Positions 37,011-47,437 are shown, numbered from the stretch's first letter. The stretch: 64,000 nt of DNA from Veronia pacifica (GCF_001707825.1 NZ_LYBM01000008.1:1-64000), one strand, 5' to 3'. Numbers and translations: made by a program. The notes: generated from the letters alone by a model not told the origin.

Positions 37011-38258
37011 ATGAAAATGAATAAGACTCTGATTATCCTATCATTGCTAGCTGCCACGTCGTACACACAAGCTGGCGAAGTAGAAGTGCTTCATTGGTGG
37101 ACCTCTGGTGGTGAGGCAAAATCCGCTGCTGTACTGAAAAGTAAGGTAGAGGAACAAGGTCACTCTTGGAAAGATTTCGCTGTTGCTGGCGGCGGCGGTG
37201 AAAGTGCCATGACAGTATTAAAGACTCGTGCGGTATCAGGTAACCCTCCTTCAGCTGCTCAAATCAAAGGACATGATATTCAAGAGTGGGGTAACCTTGG
37301 GTTTCTGACAAGTTTAGATGACGTGGCGAAAGCGGAAAAATGGGAAAATAATCTCCCTGGCGTTGTGACAAAAGTGATGAAGCATGAGGGTCGCTTTGTC
37401 GCCGTCCCTGTTAACGTTCACCGAGTAAATTGGTTGTGGGCAAACCCAGAAGTATTGAAAGCAGCGGGGGTGTCTGTTCCTAAAACCATGGATGAGTTTT
37501 TTGCGTCAGCAGAAAAAATCAAAGCTGCAGGATACATTCCTCTTGCTCACGGCGGACAACCATGGCAAGACGCGACAGTATTTGAAGCGGTAGCCCTTGA
37601 TGTGCTTGGTAGTGCTGACTACAACAAAGCGTTTGTCGATCTCGATATGGATGTGCTGCAAGGCTCGAAAATGGTGGAAGTATTCGAAAAATTCCAGAAG
37701 ATCCGCGATTACATCGACAGTAACTCCCCAGGTCGTGATTGGAACGCGGCGACATCAATGGTCATCAATGGTGACGCCGCTATGCAAATTATGGGTGACT
37801 GGGCAAAAGGCGAGTTTGCTGCGGCGGGTAAAATGCCCGGTAAAGATTACATTTGTGCGCCATCACCGGGTACAGATGGTCAGTTTACGTTTAACATCGA
37901 CAGTTTTGCCTTCTTTAAGCTGAAAAATGCAGAAAATGAAAAGGCGCAAAAAGCACTGGCGAAAACCATTCTCACTAAAGACTTCCAAGAAGTATTTAAC
38001 CTCAATAAAGGCTCAATTCCTGTTCGTTTAGATATGGACATGACCAAGTTCGACTCCTGTGCTCTGGATTCAATGGCAACATTTAAGAGCAGTGCAGACA
38101 GTGGCGATTTAGTGCCAAGTATGGCGCATGGCTTGTCGACAACCAGTTATGTTCAAGGGGCAATTTACGACGTTGTAACCGACTTCTTTAACGACCCATC
38201 AGCAAAAGCGGATGAAGCGGTTAAGAAGCTGGCAAAAGCGGTAAAAGCAGCTATCTAA
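37011..38258 (+). CDS. gtsA: glucose/mannose-type ABC substrate-binding protein (GtsA-like)
   Basis: 415 residues with a signal peptide ([22 protein letters not shown]). The mature start [20 protein letters not shown], then [38 protein letters not shown], closely follows the GtsA/GltB glucose-binding proteins of pseudomonads. It is the first gene of the importer and is followed by a stem-loop that probably raises its transcript level relative to the permeases. Starts at ATG 37011; an ATG six bases later is possible. Confidence 0.9.
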   Translation: MKMNKTLIILSLLAATSYTQAGEVEVLHWWTSGGEAKSAAVLKSKVEEQGHSWKDFAVAGGGGESAMTVLKTRAVSGNPPSAAQIKGHDIQEWGNLGFLTSLDDVAKAEKWENNLPGVVTKVMKHEGRFVAVPVNVHRVNWLWANPEVLKAAGVSVPKTMDEFFASAEKIKAAGYIPLAHGGQPWQDATVFEAVALDVLGSADYNKAFVDLDMDVLQGSKMVEVFEKFQKIRDYIDSNSPGRDWNAATSMVINGDAAMQIMGDWAKGEFAAAGKMPGKDYICAPSPGTDGQFTFNIDSFAFFKLKNAENEKAQKALAKTILTKDFQEVFNLNKGSIPVRLDMDMTKFDSCALDSMATFKSSADSGDLVPSMAHGLSTTSYVQGAIYDVVTDFFNDPSAKADEAVKKLAKAVKAAI

Positions 38259-38266
38259 GTCCGATT

Positions 38267-38316
38267 CAAAGCCAGTAGCCCTTCGACCCAAAGCGCCGAG
38301 AGATCTACTGGTTTTG
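38267..38316 (+). promoter_or_regulatory. intercistronic stem-loop after the binding-protein gene
   Basis: CAAAGCCAGTAG pairs with CTACTGGTTTTG (12 bp, one wobble) across a 26-base loop, just after the stop of gtsA. Such hairpins commonly protect the abundant binding-protein mRNA and lower expression of the permease genes. Confidence 0.5.
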
Positions 38317-38433
38317 ATATTGAGCTCTCCCCGAAAAGAATATCCCTTGAGAGTCAGCTCAAGATGAGCTCGCACTTTACTTATATACCGACGCTTACAG
38401 CGGTTATTAGGGGCCTTTTAACAAGGATAAGTT

Positions 38434-39354
38434 ATGGAGCATGTTTTGACAGTGCCTAAAACTAAATCGGCGCCGACGCGCAGCTTTGTCGATAAATTAC
38501 AAAACTGGCTGCCAAAAATTGTTCTGGCTCCAACTATGCTCGTCACTGTGGTGTGTGTGTACGGCTACGTTTTTTGGACTGCAGCCTTATCTCTAACCAA
38601 TTCACGCTTTTTGCCTAGTTTCAACTTTGCTGGTCTCGTTCAGTACGAGAAATTAATGGAAAACGACCGTTGGGTTACCTCGATCACTAATCTAGGTATC
38701 TTTGGTTTGCTCTTTATGTTTATCGTCATTGTCTTGGGTGTAGGGCTGGCTATTTTTCTTGACCAAAACATCCGACAAGAGGGTGCGATACGCACTATTT
38801 ACCTTTATCCCATGGCGTTGTCGTTCATCGTCACGGGCACGGCGTGGAAATGGATTTTAAACCCAGGGCTAGGCATTGAAAAGATGGTGCGAGACTGGGG
38901 CTTTACCGAGTTTGAGTTTAACTGGTTGGTGAACTCTGAAATGTCAGTTTATACCTTGGTGATCGCAGCTGTCTGGCAATCGTCTGGTTTTGTTATGGCG
39001 ATGTTCTTAGCTGGCCTCCGTGGTATCGACTCTTCTATCATAAAAGCCGCGCAAATCGATGGCGCAAGTTTACCAAGCATCTATTTCAAGATCATTTTGC
39101 CATGTTTAAGGCCGGTGTTTTTCAGTGCCGTGATCATTACATCCCACATTGCAATCAAGAGCTTTGATTTGGTCACTGCATTAACTGCGGGTGGACCGGG
39201 TTACTCGTCTGATTTACCTGCATTGTTTATGTATGCGCATTCATTTACCCGTGGCCAAATTGGCTTAGGTGCTGCAAGTGCAATGATGATGCTCGCGGGT
39301 ATTTTAGCCATTCTAGTGCCGTACCTTTACTCTGAGTTAAGGGAGAAAAAGTGA
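38434..39354 (+). CDS. gtsB: sugar ABC permease (MalF/GtsB-like)
   Basis: 306 residues and six transmembrane helices. The ABC permease coupling motif is near the C-terminus (GLRGIDSSIIKAAQIDGASLPSIYFKIILPCL). AAGGA sits in front of the ATG. The stop overlaps the next permease start by 1 base. Confidence 0.92.
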   Translation: MEHVLTVPKTKSAPTRSFVDKLQNWLPKIVLAPTMLVTVVCVYGYVFWTAALSLTNSRFLPSFNFAGLVQYEKLMENDRWVTSITNLGIFGLLFMFIVIVLGVGLAIFLDQNIRQEGAIRTIYLYPMALSFIVTGTAWKWILNPGLGIEKMVRDWGFTEFEFNWLVNSEMSVYTLVIAAVWQSSGFVMAMFLAGLRGIDSSIIKAAQIDGASLPSIYFKIILPCLRPVFFSAVIITSHIAIKSFDLVTALTAGGPGYSSDLPALFMYAHSFTRGQIGLGAASAMMMLAGILAILVPYLYSELREKK

Positions 39355-40211
39355 TGAGTAAGCCAATCAATTTAAGCCGAGCATTCTTATACGCGGCTTT
39401 GCTGTTTTTCTGCTTGGTGTACCTCATGCCACTGTTTGTTATGGTGATCACCTCATTCAAAACCTTGCCAGATATCAAAGCAGGTAACCTCATGTCTTTG
39501 CCACAAGAGTGGGTATTTGACGCTTGGGGTAAAGCTTGGTCCTCAGCGTGTACCGGCGTGGCATGTGAGGGAGTAAAAGGGTACTTCTGGAACTCGTTTC
39601 AAATGGCGATTCCAGCGGTTGCCATTTCTACATTACTCGGTGCCTTTAATGGGTATGTAGTGAGTAAATGGAAATTCAGGGGCTCAGATTTGTTTTTCAG
39701 TCTCATGCTGTTTGCCTGTTTTATTCCGTTTCAGGTCATTTTACTCCCAATGGCGGCAACGTTGGGCAAGCTCGGACTCGCCAATACAACCATGGGTCTT
39801 GTGATCGTTCACGTTATCTATGGTTTGGCGTTTACCACTCTATTCTTCCGAAATTTTTATATCGGTGTACCGGACGAATTGGTAAAAGCGGCAAAGCTTG
39901 ACGGCGCAGGTTTTTTCACCATCTTCTTCAAAATTTTACTGCCTTTATCGCTCCCCATCATCATGGTATGTGTGATTTGGCAGTTCACTACAATTTGGAA
40001 TGATTTCCTATTTGGCGTTGTTTACTCCGGTTCGGACACTCAGCCCATTACTGTTGCCCTAAACAACTTGGTGAATACCAGCACAGGGGTGAAAGAATAC
40101 AACGTAGATATGGCCGCCGCCATTATCGCCGCACTGCCGACACTGGTTGTGTATGTATTGGCAGGTAAATACTTCGTGCGTGGTCTCACCGCCGGATCAG
40201 TAAAAGGATAA
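39354..40211 (+). CDS. gtsC: sugar ABC permease (MalG/GtsC-like)
   Basis: 285 residues with six transmembrane helices and the coupling motif VPDELVKAAKLDGAGFFTIFFKILLPLSLPII. The ATG at 39354 overlaps the previous stop (TGATG), indicating translational coupling. Followed 4 bp later by the ATPase. Confidence 0.92.
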   Translation: MSKPINLSRAFLYAALLFFCLVYLMPLFVMVITSFKTLPDIKAGNLMSLPQEWVFDAWGKAWSSACTGVACEGVKGYFWNSFQMAIPAVAISTLLGAFNGYVVSKWKFRGSDLFFSLMLFACFIPFQVILLPMAATLGKLGLANTTMGLVIVHVIYGLAFTTLFFRNFYIGVPDELVKAAKLDGAGFFTIFFKILLPLSLPIIMVCVIWQFTTIWNDFLFGVVYSGSDTQPITVALNNLVNTSTGVKEYNVDMAAAIIAALPTLVVYVLAGKYFVRGLTAGSVKG

Positions 40212-40215
40212 ACTC

Positions 40216-41319
40216 ATGGCTACTTTACAACTCAACAAGATCCGCAAGACTTATCGCAATGCGGAGCAAGAAACACTAAAAGGCATAAACATCAGCATCG
40301 AATCGGGTGAGTTTCTGATTTTAGTCGGTCCTTCTGGCTGTGGTAAATCAACGCTAATGAACACCATTGCTGGCCTTGAAGATATCACGTCGGGTGAAAT
40401 TGTTATCGATGGCAGGGATGTCGCGCAGGTTGAGCCGAAAGACCGTGATATCGCGATGGTGTTTCAATCCTATGCGTTATACCCAAACATGACCGTGAGA
40501 GGGAATATCGCATTTGGATTAAAAATCCGCAAAATGCCAGCGGATGAAATCGACGCTGAGGTAAACCGAGTCGCTGAAATGCTGCAAATTGATCACCTTC
40601 TTGATCGTAAGCCATCGCAATTGTCCGGTGGTCAGCGCCAGCGTGTCGCCATGGGACGTGCCTTGGCTCGTAAGCCCAAGTTGTATTTGTTTGATGAGCC
40701 CTTATCTAACCTAGATGCGAAGTTGCGTGTCGAAATGCGGACTCAAATTAAGCGTCTGCATCAGCAACTGAACACGACCATTGTGTATGTGACTCACGAT
40801 CAGATTGAAGCCATGACATTGGCAGATAGAATCGCCGTCATGAAGGATGGAGAGGTTCAGCAACTCGGCACGCCAAAAGAGATCTATAACAAACCCAACA
40901 ATATGTTTGTGGCCGGTTTTATGGGGTCGCCTTCGATGAACTTTATCCGAGGTAAAGTGGATTTAAATGAAGTTGACCACCCAGTGTTAAACATCACCGA
41001 TGGTGAAGGTAAAATTCATGGTATTCGTTTGCCGGAATCACTAAGACCTCGCGATGGACAAGATGTGGTGATTGGTTTGCGACCTGAAAACATCACTGAA
41101 CAGGTTGAATCAGGAAATGTTGCCAGCGAACTCCCTCTAAAGATAGAAGTACTAGAGCCAACCGGTCCAGACACAATAGCTATGGTGAAAGTAAACAATC
41201 AAGAAGTGGCTTGCCGACTCTCCCCCGAGTTTGATGTAAAGGTGGGGGAGGTGACCAACTTATACTTTGATCTCTCTAAAGCCGTATTTTTTGATGCGAA
41301 AACGGAGATTTGTATCTAG
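40216..41319 (+). CDS. ABC ATPase of the sugar importer (MalK/UgpC-like)
   Basis: 367 residues. Walker A GPSGCGKST, Q-loop VFQSYALYPNM, signature LSGGQRQRVAMGRAL, Walker B LYLFDEPLSNLD and the switch His (VTHDQIEAM). The C-terminal OB-fold region (TOBE) is typical of CUT1-family importers. Completes the gtsABC-ATPase operon. Confidence 0.93.
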   Translation: MATLQLNKIRKTYRNAEQETLKGINISIESGEFLILVGPSGCGKSTLMNTIAGLEDITSGEIVIDGRDVAQVEPKDRDIAMVFQSYALYPNMTVRGNIAFGLKIRKMPADEIDAEVNRVAEMLQIDHLLDRKPSQLSGGQRQRVAMGRALARKPKLYLFDEPLSNLDAKLRVEMRTQIKRLHQQLNTTIVYVTHDQIEAMTLADRIAVMKDGEVQQLGTPKEIYNKPNNMFVAGFMGSPSMNFIRGKVDLNEVDHPVLNITDGEGKIHGIRLPESLRPRDGQDVVIGLRPENITEQVESGNVASELPLKIEVLEPTGPDTIAMVKVNNQEVACRLSPEFDVKVGEVTNLYFDLSKAVFFDAKTEICI

Positions 41320-41418
41320 TTATAGATTTGTCTTACCTTACAAGGTTTGATGTCTTGGCGTGTAGGTTTCATTTGATGTGTGAAAACCAAAAGGAAGAGT
41401 GACTTTTCGTTCTTTTTA

Positions 41419-41440
41419 CGCCCCATAGTGGGCGCTTTTT
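41419..41440 (+). terminator. terminator after the sugar importer operon
   Basis: CGCCC, loop, GGGCG, then CTTTTT; about 100 bp after the ATPase stop. Confidence 0.7.
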
Positions 41441-41480
41441 AATGTTGAGCCCTTTAAAAATCATTAGCTTGAAAGGCTCA

Positions 41481-41669
41481 ACTGTCTATGGTTATCTTAA
41501 TGAAAAGAGAATGATAAAGGCTCGAGATATGTTGATCGCGGGCAATGTATCAGTCCAGCAAGTAGCAGAAGCTGTTGGCTTCAAACATTCTGGTTATTTC
41601 TGTCGGCTATTTAAAGAAAAATTTACTGAAACGCCTCTTGAGTTTATGAGAAAACATGGGGATAGCTAA
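41481..41669 (+). pseudogene. truncated AraC-family regulator (C-terminal helix-turn-helix only)
   Basis: Encodes TVYGYLNEKRMIKARDML ... FKHSGYFCRLFKEKF ... RKHGDS, the same as the C-terminus of the complete AraC protein at 44302-45288 except one Ser/Thr change. The N-terminal ligand domain and first helix-turn-helix are missing. Confidence 0.8.
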
Positions 41670-41716
41670 GTTATTTTACCAATGGTCTTTATATGACTCA
41701 CATTCACTAATCAGTC
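41481..41716. repeat. direct repeat copy 1 (AraC 3' end plus ABC tail)
   Basis: About 236 bp almost identical to 45100-45334 (a handful of substitutions and one 1-bp indel). It contains the last 63 codons of an AraC gene and, on the opposite strand, the last residues of an ABC exporter. Just upstream, the motif aaatcatYagcttgaaaggct (41457-41477) recurs at 45851-45871 by the other ABC break, suggesting a rearrangement junction. Confidence 0.85.
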
Positions 41717-42084
41717 TGCTCTATTTCTGCATTTCTATACTTCTCAAGTGAAAAAAATTGAGAGGAAGAAATACTTTTTAGAAGCGCAACTTTAGCTTTT
41801 CTTATTAGTGAAAACGACGCTTTGTGTGCAAAATAGGCAGAGATGGATAAACATGTATATCGAATTGCGAGGACAAAAATAATTGCGATCACATATTCAG
41901 TGACTTCACCATAACTCATTGTATTTTCGATTAACTCATCAAGTATCAGAAATAGAATTACTGTGCCGAGCAAGGTTAATACATTATGCATTAGTGTCAG
42001 CCCGACAGAAAAATAGAGTTGGTTTCTGACACTTCCGCTAAGTCGAAGCAACCACTTTAAATTTGTTAAAGCATTGTTTGCCAT
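41680..42084 (-). pseudogene. ABC exporter gene with large internal deletion (N-terminal part)
   Basis: An N-terminal transmembrane domain of about 120 residues (MANNALTNLKWLLRLSG ... LTLLGTVILFLILDELIE ... SLEKYRNAEIEQ), then in another frame the C-terminal tail RLISECESYKDHW. The ATPase domain and most transmembrane helices are gone. The tail matches the end of the other ABC fragment at 45285. Confidence 0.7.
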
Positions 42085-42189
42085 CTTTGTTTCCTATTTA
42101 GCCAGCCAAATAACGAGACAGAATTTTTGGTGTTACCGCAGTTAGAAAGCCCTTCATAAGGGCTTAGTATGGGGACGTTCATACGAGAA

Positions 42190-43596
42190 TTAGTATTCAC
42201 CCGAGACGGCGGCGTTCCCCGTAACTGACTTTTCATTATCCTCTACCGTCTCTGGTTCTTTACTTTTTAAGACTGACGCGACCTGACAACACAATACGAT
42301 CGCAGCAAGTATTATTCCGAGACTGAGGATAATCCAAATCGTCCTCATCCCAACAAATTCAGGGAAAAGAACACCTTTCACACCAATAAAATAAGCGGTA
42401 GGCACCACAAAAATCCAGTATGTCACGAATACTGCGAGCAGAGGTTTAACGAACTCATCCATTCCACGTAAAATACCAGAGGCGGTGATTTGAATGGCAT
42501 CAAACCACTGGAATGCGGCAATAAGGAAAATGACGCTAATGACCAAAGATATGATTTCTCGATCTTCTGAGAATAGATTCACTAAGGACTCGCCGTAAAT
42601 TGCAAGAACAAGTGTCATTCCAATTCCATACAAGGTTGCAATGCACATGGCCGCAATACTGGTTCGGACAATGCTTGGTCTGTCTTTTTCGCCACGAAAG
42701 AGGGCTACACGTATAGTGGAGGCACTGCTGATGGCGACCGGTATCATAAATATCAGTAATGTTATATTTATAGCAATTTGATGGGCTGCTATTACACGAG
42801 TTCCCAGTTGTGCTGCCATCAATGCAAGAGCCGTAAAGGCGACAACTTCTAAGATAAGCGCAACACCTATCGGCAAACCTTGGAGCAATAGTTTATTCCA
42901 AACGTTCTTCTTTGGTGTTTCATCTGGCTTTATAAAAATAGCCGGGAAGTTCCTGCGGCAAAGAAAACGCATTACAAAAAAAGCGAGGTAAGTGCTGATA
43001 AATGTCGCTAAGCCACACCCCGCTCCCCCCATCTTTTCAAAACCAAACAAACCGTTTACCAATACGAAGTTTAATATCGGATTGAACAAGGCCAAAAAGA
43101 AAACCGCCAAAATAACTGGCTTTAACCGTTCACGCCCCTCACACATAAATCGATAGACGATAAAAAGTGCCAACCCCGGCATACTAAACGCAATGAAAAT
43201 AAGATAGTTACTTGATATATTTGCTGTCTCCTCATCATCGATAAATAGAGACGTTGACAGGGATATCGCCAAAATAAAAACCATGGCACATACCCCTACA
43301 AAAAGTGCTAACTTTTCTCCTTCAGCACGTAAAGAAGATAAACTCTTTTTATGCTTGCTATCATCTAAATTTACTTCACTTACCTTGGGAATAAGAATGT
43401 ATAAAATACCTGTCATCAAGATACCAAATGGTGTCCAAAGATTACTCCCCAAACCAACAGCAGCAAGATCTTTGTAAAAGTATTGTCCTGCAATGATCGT
43501 ATCAGTGAACCCTAACGAGACCTGACTCAACTGTATTACCATTAAAGGTAACGCCAATTTTAGAAGCGAAACGATCGCGGAACCTAAATTATTCAT
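42190..43596 (-). CDS. MATE-family multidrug/siderophore efflux protein
   Basis: 468 residues and 12 transmembrane helices in two MatE repeats (LGFTDTIIAGQYFYKDLAAVGLGSNLW; QLGTRVIAAHQIAINI). Na+- or H+-coupled exporter of cationic compounds. It lies between decayed ABC exporter pieces and an AraC regulator, so it may belong to a siderophore or drug export unit. AGGAAA precedes the ATG by 6 bases. Confidence 0.9.
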   Translation of the reverse strand: MNNLGSAIVSLLKLALPLMVIQLSQVSLGFTDTIIAGQYFYKDLAAVGLGSNLWTPFGILMTGILYILIPKVSEVNLDDSKHKKSLSSLRAEGEKLALFVGVCAMVFILAISLSTSLFIDDEETANISSNYLIFIAFSMPGLALFIVYRFMCEGRERLKPVILAVFFLALFNPILNFVLVNGLFGFEKMGGAGCGLATFISTYLAFFVMRFLCRRNFPAIFIKPDETPKKNVWNKLLLQGLPIGVALILEVVAFTALALMAAQLGTRVIAAHQIAINITLLIFMIPVAISSASTIRVALFRGEKDRPSIVRTSIAAMCIATLYGIGMTLVLAIYGESLVNLFSEDREIISLVISVIFLIAAFQWFDAIQITASGILRGMDEFVKPLLAVFVTYWIFVVPTAYFIGVKGVLFPEFVGMRTIWIILSLGIILAAIVLCCQVASVLKSKEPETVEDNEKSVTGNAAVSGEY

Positions 43597-43690
43597 CCCT
43601 TCTTTCCTTACCTTTCAGTTGGTTACTAGATAATCTCATAAATCGTGCGAGCATAATGTCGCTAAAGGGAACATAAAAGGCACTAAACGG

Positions 43691-43710
43691 AAATGATAAC
43701 GACTTTCATT
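43691..43710. promoter_or_regulatory. possible Fur-like site between MATE and AraC genes
   Basis: AAATGATAACGACTTTCATT has Fur-like half-sites (TGATAA ... TTTCATT) but several mismatches to the consensus. It lies 95 bp upstream of the MATE start. The rest of 43597-44301 shows no other feature I can support. Confidence 0.3.
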
Positions 43711-44301
43711 TGCGTAATTAAAGTGCATTTTTATTATCGACCGGGTAAAAAAACTTTTGCTTGTCAGTAAGGACTTGAAAGGAGGTCAGGTGTCATCACT
43801 ATTTACAATATTGTCAAAAAAGAATGTTGTTTTACCCTTTAAAAAAATATTGGCCGGCGATAAAAAATCACACTAAGCTTTCCTCCAATATCTGACCATT
43901 CAGATGAAGAAAAAAAATTTCTTTTCTTTCTATACGCACTCTTTTTATAGGGCAAGCGGAGGTATGTGCAGCAGTTTTGAGAGATAAAACCAACAGTGCC
44001 ACCTTTTATTTTTGGGGAAGTTACTGATAGTAATAATGAGCGCAGAATAGAAAAAAATAATTCTAATGATGATAGCGGTTCTATTTCTTTCTTTGGTGGT
44101 GAGAAAGTATCTCTAAAATCTACTGAATTAGCCTATCACGCTTGTCCAGACACAAAGTTTATTCCGCGCTTGAATTTTCCCTACGGAAGACATGACATAT
44201 CAAGCAACACTGTGTCGCAAAATACACCATGTCAGATGACTTTTGACCTACCTATATGACACTCTTTTGCCATATTTTGAACGTTACAGAGGTTTGTATT
44301 T

Positions 44302-45288
44302 ATGGCAAAAGATACACCTTATGCAAGTAAATTTTTACTAGAACGCATGGATGAATTCTGTGATGAAAACAAGTACTGTGCCGATTGTGCAGACTACATT
44401 GTTAAAACACCTGATGATATAGGAAGTGGCGTGAGCCACTTAGTTAATACGAGTCCAAATATTGATGTAATGTTCACCGATAACGTGTTTGAAAAGCCAG
44501 TTTCTATGAGCTTTACCGAAACACAGCAATGCGGTGGTTTTATCGTGTTGGACGGACAAGTAGCAATGCAGATAGAGGGATTTGACGAGGAGTACGTCGT
44601 AAAGAAAGGCAATCTAATGCTAATGACCATTAACAAAGCTGATTGTAAGGCTACGTATTCTAAGGGTCGTATACACATGATTAATTTTTACGTTGGCGCA
44701 TCAATCATGCATAGATTAGATCGTAAAAATAATAATTTTCCAATTGAAGTCATTAAAGGTAAAGAATTAGTTACCAAAAATATGTTGTGGCAACTTTCAA
44801 CAACACCAGATATGTCAAAAATAATATGTGATATATGTGATAGTAAACTAAGCGGAGGTATTTTAAGCTTTTACATAAATGGAAAAATTATAGAGTTACT
44901 TGCACTTATATATTCTGGTTACCTTGAGAGGAAATTATTTTACCCTGGAATAAAAACGTATGATTTGAATTCTATTACTAAGGCAGCAGAAATTATAGAA
45001 GAAAATATGATATCTCCTCCATCGCTTATAGAATTAGCACGTGAAGTAGGAATAAACGATAATAAGCTGAAAAAACTATTCAAAAAGGTATTTAATAATA
45101 CTGTCTATGGTTATCTTAATGAAAAGAGAATGATAAAGGCTCGAGATATGTTGATCGCGGGCAATGTATCAGTCCAGCAAGTAGCAGAAGCTGTTGGCTT
45201 CAAACATTCCGGTTATTTCTGTCGGCTATTTAAAGAAAAATTTAGCGAAACGCCTCTTGAGTTTATGAGAAAACATGGGGATAGCTAA
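44302..45288 (+). CDS. AraC-family transcriptional regulator
   Basis: 328 residues. The N-terminal cupin-like ligand region (FIVLDGQVAMQIEGFDEEYVVKKGNLMLM) is followed by a C-terminal double helix-turn-helix (SLIELAREVGINDNKLKKLFKKVF ... VQQVAEAVGFKHSGYFCRLFKEKF). The layout recalls PchR-type regulators of siderophore genes. Its last 63 codons are duplicated at 41481. Its stop overlaps the stop of a convergent, decayed ABC exporter gene. Confidence 0.88.
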   Translation: MAKDTPYASKFLLERMDEFCDENKYCADCADYIVKTPDDIGSGVSHLVNTSPNIDVMFTDNVFEKPVSMSFTETQQCGGFIVLDGQVAMQIEGFDEEYVVKKGNLMLMTINKADCKATYSKGRIHMINFYVGASIMHRLDRKNNNFPIEVIKGKELVTKNMLWQLSTTPDMSKIICDICDSKLSGGILSFYINGKIIELLALIYSGYLERKLFYPGIKTYDLNSITKAAEIIEENMISPPSLIELAREVGINDNKLKKLFKKVFNNTVYGYLNEKRMIKARDMLIAGNVSVQQVAEAVGFKHSGYFCRLFKEKFSETPLEFMRKHGDS

Positions 45289-45334
45289 GTAATTGACCAA
45301 TGGTCTTTACACGACTCACATTCACTAATCAGTC
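45100..45334. repeat. direct repeat copy 2
   Basis: Partner of 41481-41716; this copy lies at the end of the intact AraC gene and the tail of the ABC fragment. Confidence 0.85.
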
Positions 45335-45868
45335 GGTCGTGCGTGTCGATCCCCTCGACATAACCGTTTACCAAGAAAATGACTTGGTCTGCGTTTTTGC
45401 CATGTTGATATGTTGAGAAATCATAATAATGGTCTTATCTTCCTGTAATGTTTGTAACATATCCATAATGGCGTTTTCATTTTCGACATCTAATGCCGAG
45501 CCGATTTCATCAAGCAATATGACTTTTGCCTCAGCGAGTAGGGTACGTGATAAGGCGAGTCGCTGACGCTGTCCGCCAGATAGGGTATCTCCCTCTTCAA
45601 CAATTTCTGTTTCGAATGTCTGAGGTAATTGCATTATAAACTCATGGCAACGTGCCTTTTTACATTCACCAATAGCCTCTTCTCTTGTTAGCCCAGACCG
45701 AGCCATCAAAAGATTATCCATCACAGTCCCATCTTTGAGGAAAATATACTGACTCACGAGAGAGATATTTTTGTAAAATTCGCCATCTGAATATTGTCTG
45801 TAATTATTCGTGTCTAAGGATACACTTCCTAAATCAGGCTCCCAGAAATCATCAGCTTGAAAGGCTTA
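45285..45868 (-). pseudogene. ABC exporter ATPase-domain fragment, frameshifted
   Basis: The visible ATPase part runs FWEPDLGSVSLD, VSQYIFLKDGTVMDNLLM, signature DTLSGGQRQRLALSR, Walker B VILLDEIGSALD, and the switch His (ISQHINMAK). Near the C-terminus one A is missing in AAAAA (about 45398-45402), and after correction the tail reads NADQVIFLVNGYVEGIDTHDRLISECES to a stop at 45285. Another shift lies near 45840 just after KLMISG. The transmembrane half and Walker A are missing. Confidence 0.75.
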
Positions 45869-46096
45869 TTCAAGAGTGAATTTGGGATGATTAAAAAAGA
45901 CTAACCATATTTAATTTATTGAAATAAAGCGTTATCTATCGATACCATTTATAGCCTAAACCATGCTAGTGAATTGACAGCTTGAACACATCAAATTAAT
46001 GTGAATTCGTAATATGGTTTTGAAGGATTCTACCCAAGGCAAGACCGAGCGGTTATATATGAGCTGGGCAGGAAGTCGGCTCAAAAACATGAGCCT

Positions 46097-46573
46097 TCAA
46101 AAGCCATTATCTCCGCCAAATGAATCATCGAAACAGCTGTGATCGTTCATGACCTCATCATTTGTTTGAGTATCGAAGCCATATGGGTTACCCAATACAT
46201 CAACATCATCAATCATTGGAAGTCCGTTTTCAGGGTTGATCTCTTCATGATCGCTTATGACTGTGTCTGGTGTGTCTTGGTCAAACCATTCGTCTGTGCT
46301 ATCGCCAAATGTTTCCAGGCTTGATAATCCATTGATATGAAAGTCAGTGTTGTTATGGGTTTTGTATGGTCTTTTGGTTAAAGGCTGGTTACGGTTTCGT
46401 TTGGGAAGCCAGTCATCCCTTTTAGGTTCATGGGAGTAATCAATACTCGATTTAGGATCAAAGTTGACAGAGCCATTCATTAAGTTACCGACGGCAAGTC
46501 CCGCTATGAAACCAAAAAAAGCGCCCACAGGACCGAAAAAACATCCAATCAAACCACCAAAAACCGCCCACAT
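46097..46573 (-). CDS. hypothetical protein with glycine-zipper N-terminus and acidic tail
   Basis: 158 residues. The first 32 are a Gly-rich hydrophobic hairpin (FGGLIGCFFGPVGAFFGFIAGLAVGNLM), followed by a polar, Asp/Asn-rich, probably unstructured tail. No known domain. It stands alone. Confidence 0.5.
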   Translation of the reverse strand: MWAVFGGLIGCFFGPVGAFFGFIAGLAVGNLMNGSVNFDPKSSIDYSHEPKRDDWLPKRNRNQPLTKRPYKTHNNTDFHINGLSSLETFGDSTDEWFDQDTPDTVISDHEEINPENGLPMIDDVDVLGNPYGFDTQTNDEVMNDHSCFDDSFGGDNGF

Positions 46574-47437
46574 AATTTGTCCGTTCGTTATCTTATTTTT
46601 GAGATTATAAGTTAGTACTATTAGGTGATGGCTAAGAGAAAATCGTATGTATTTCTTTAGTACTTGGGACGTGAATAAGATAACAAGGTGTAACTATTTC
46701 TTTTCTCGTTTTCACACTTTACACGAGCAGAAATTTAGCCTCTTGTAAGCTGTTGATTCTATTTTTAAAGTACCGTTGAAAAGGCAGACAGTTATCCCCC
46801 AAATGCATGAAAAATAGTGAACGCAATAGGGGAGGTAGGCTAGGAAGCGAAAGTCAGCTCTTCAGCAAGCGTGTTGATGGGTTTTGTTCAGCTCGGTCAA
46901 AATTCGATCTACATTTTGGTGGCTCTTGTTCATCCTGCAGGCAGCTAATATTAGGTGTACTTATGAGGCGAGTGCTTTGTCATAATCAGGTGATTGGTTT
47001 TATAACTCCTCTTGTTGCCTTGCCATGATTTGCGCAGAAAGGCCTGATTATTAAGTATTAATCCTCATACTATGGTGCTAACGAAACTGTTAGCGGCCGT
47101 ATTGCAAGCTCCGACCTGATGATAACACCAGACCACTGAGTGTATAGGCTCTTGCCACCTCAATTTGTCTATCAGAGAGTGCATTCCAGCTCGCCTTAGG
47201 TCGACAAACAGCAAAGCAGGTTTCACCGAGATAAAGCACAAAATTAGTTGGCAAAAGAGTACGATGAGTACTTTGACCAACCCACTTGCTACATAGATAC
47301 GAAAACATAAGATTTTATGCGGGTAAACTCATAGACTGAAGTCACTGACAAACAGCATTTTGAATTTTAAGGTTTACGCAGCCCGCAAACTGAAGATTTG
47401 ACGGTGATAATGCACGGTTAACGTACTAGTTTGGAAG
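46574..47437. other. long non-coding stretch
   Basis: About 860 bp with only short frames that lack ribosome-binding sites or family resemblance. Possibly decayed DNA; I see no identifiable element before the structured region at 47438. Confidence 0.4.

Noticed and set aside
43996-44259. 87-residue GTG-initiated frame between the MATE and AraC genes
   Set aside because: No ribosome-binding site, no recognisable motif, and low-complexity composition; more likely non-coding promoter region.
46807-47308. Several short frames of 70-75 residues upstream of the structured RNA candidate
   Set aside because: No Shine-Dalgarno, no family resemblance and overlapping in different frames.
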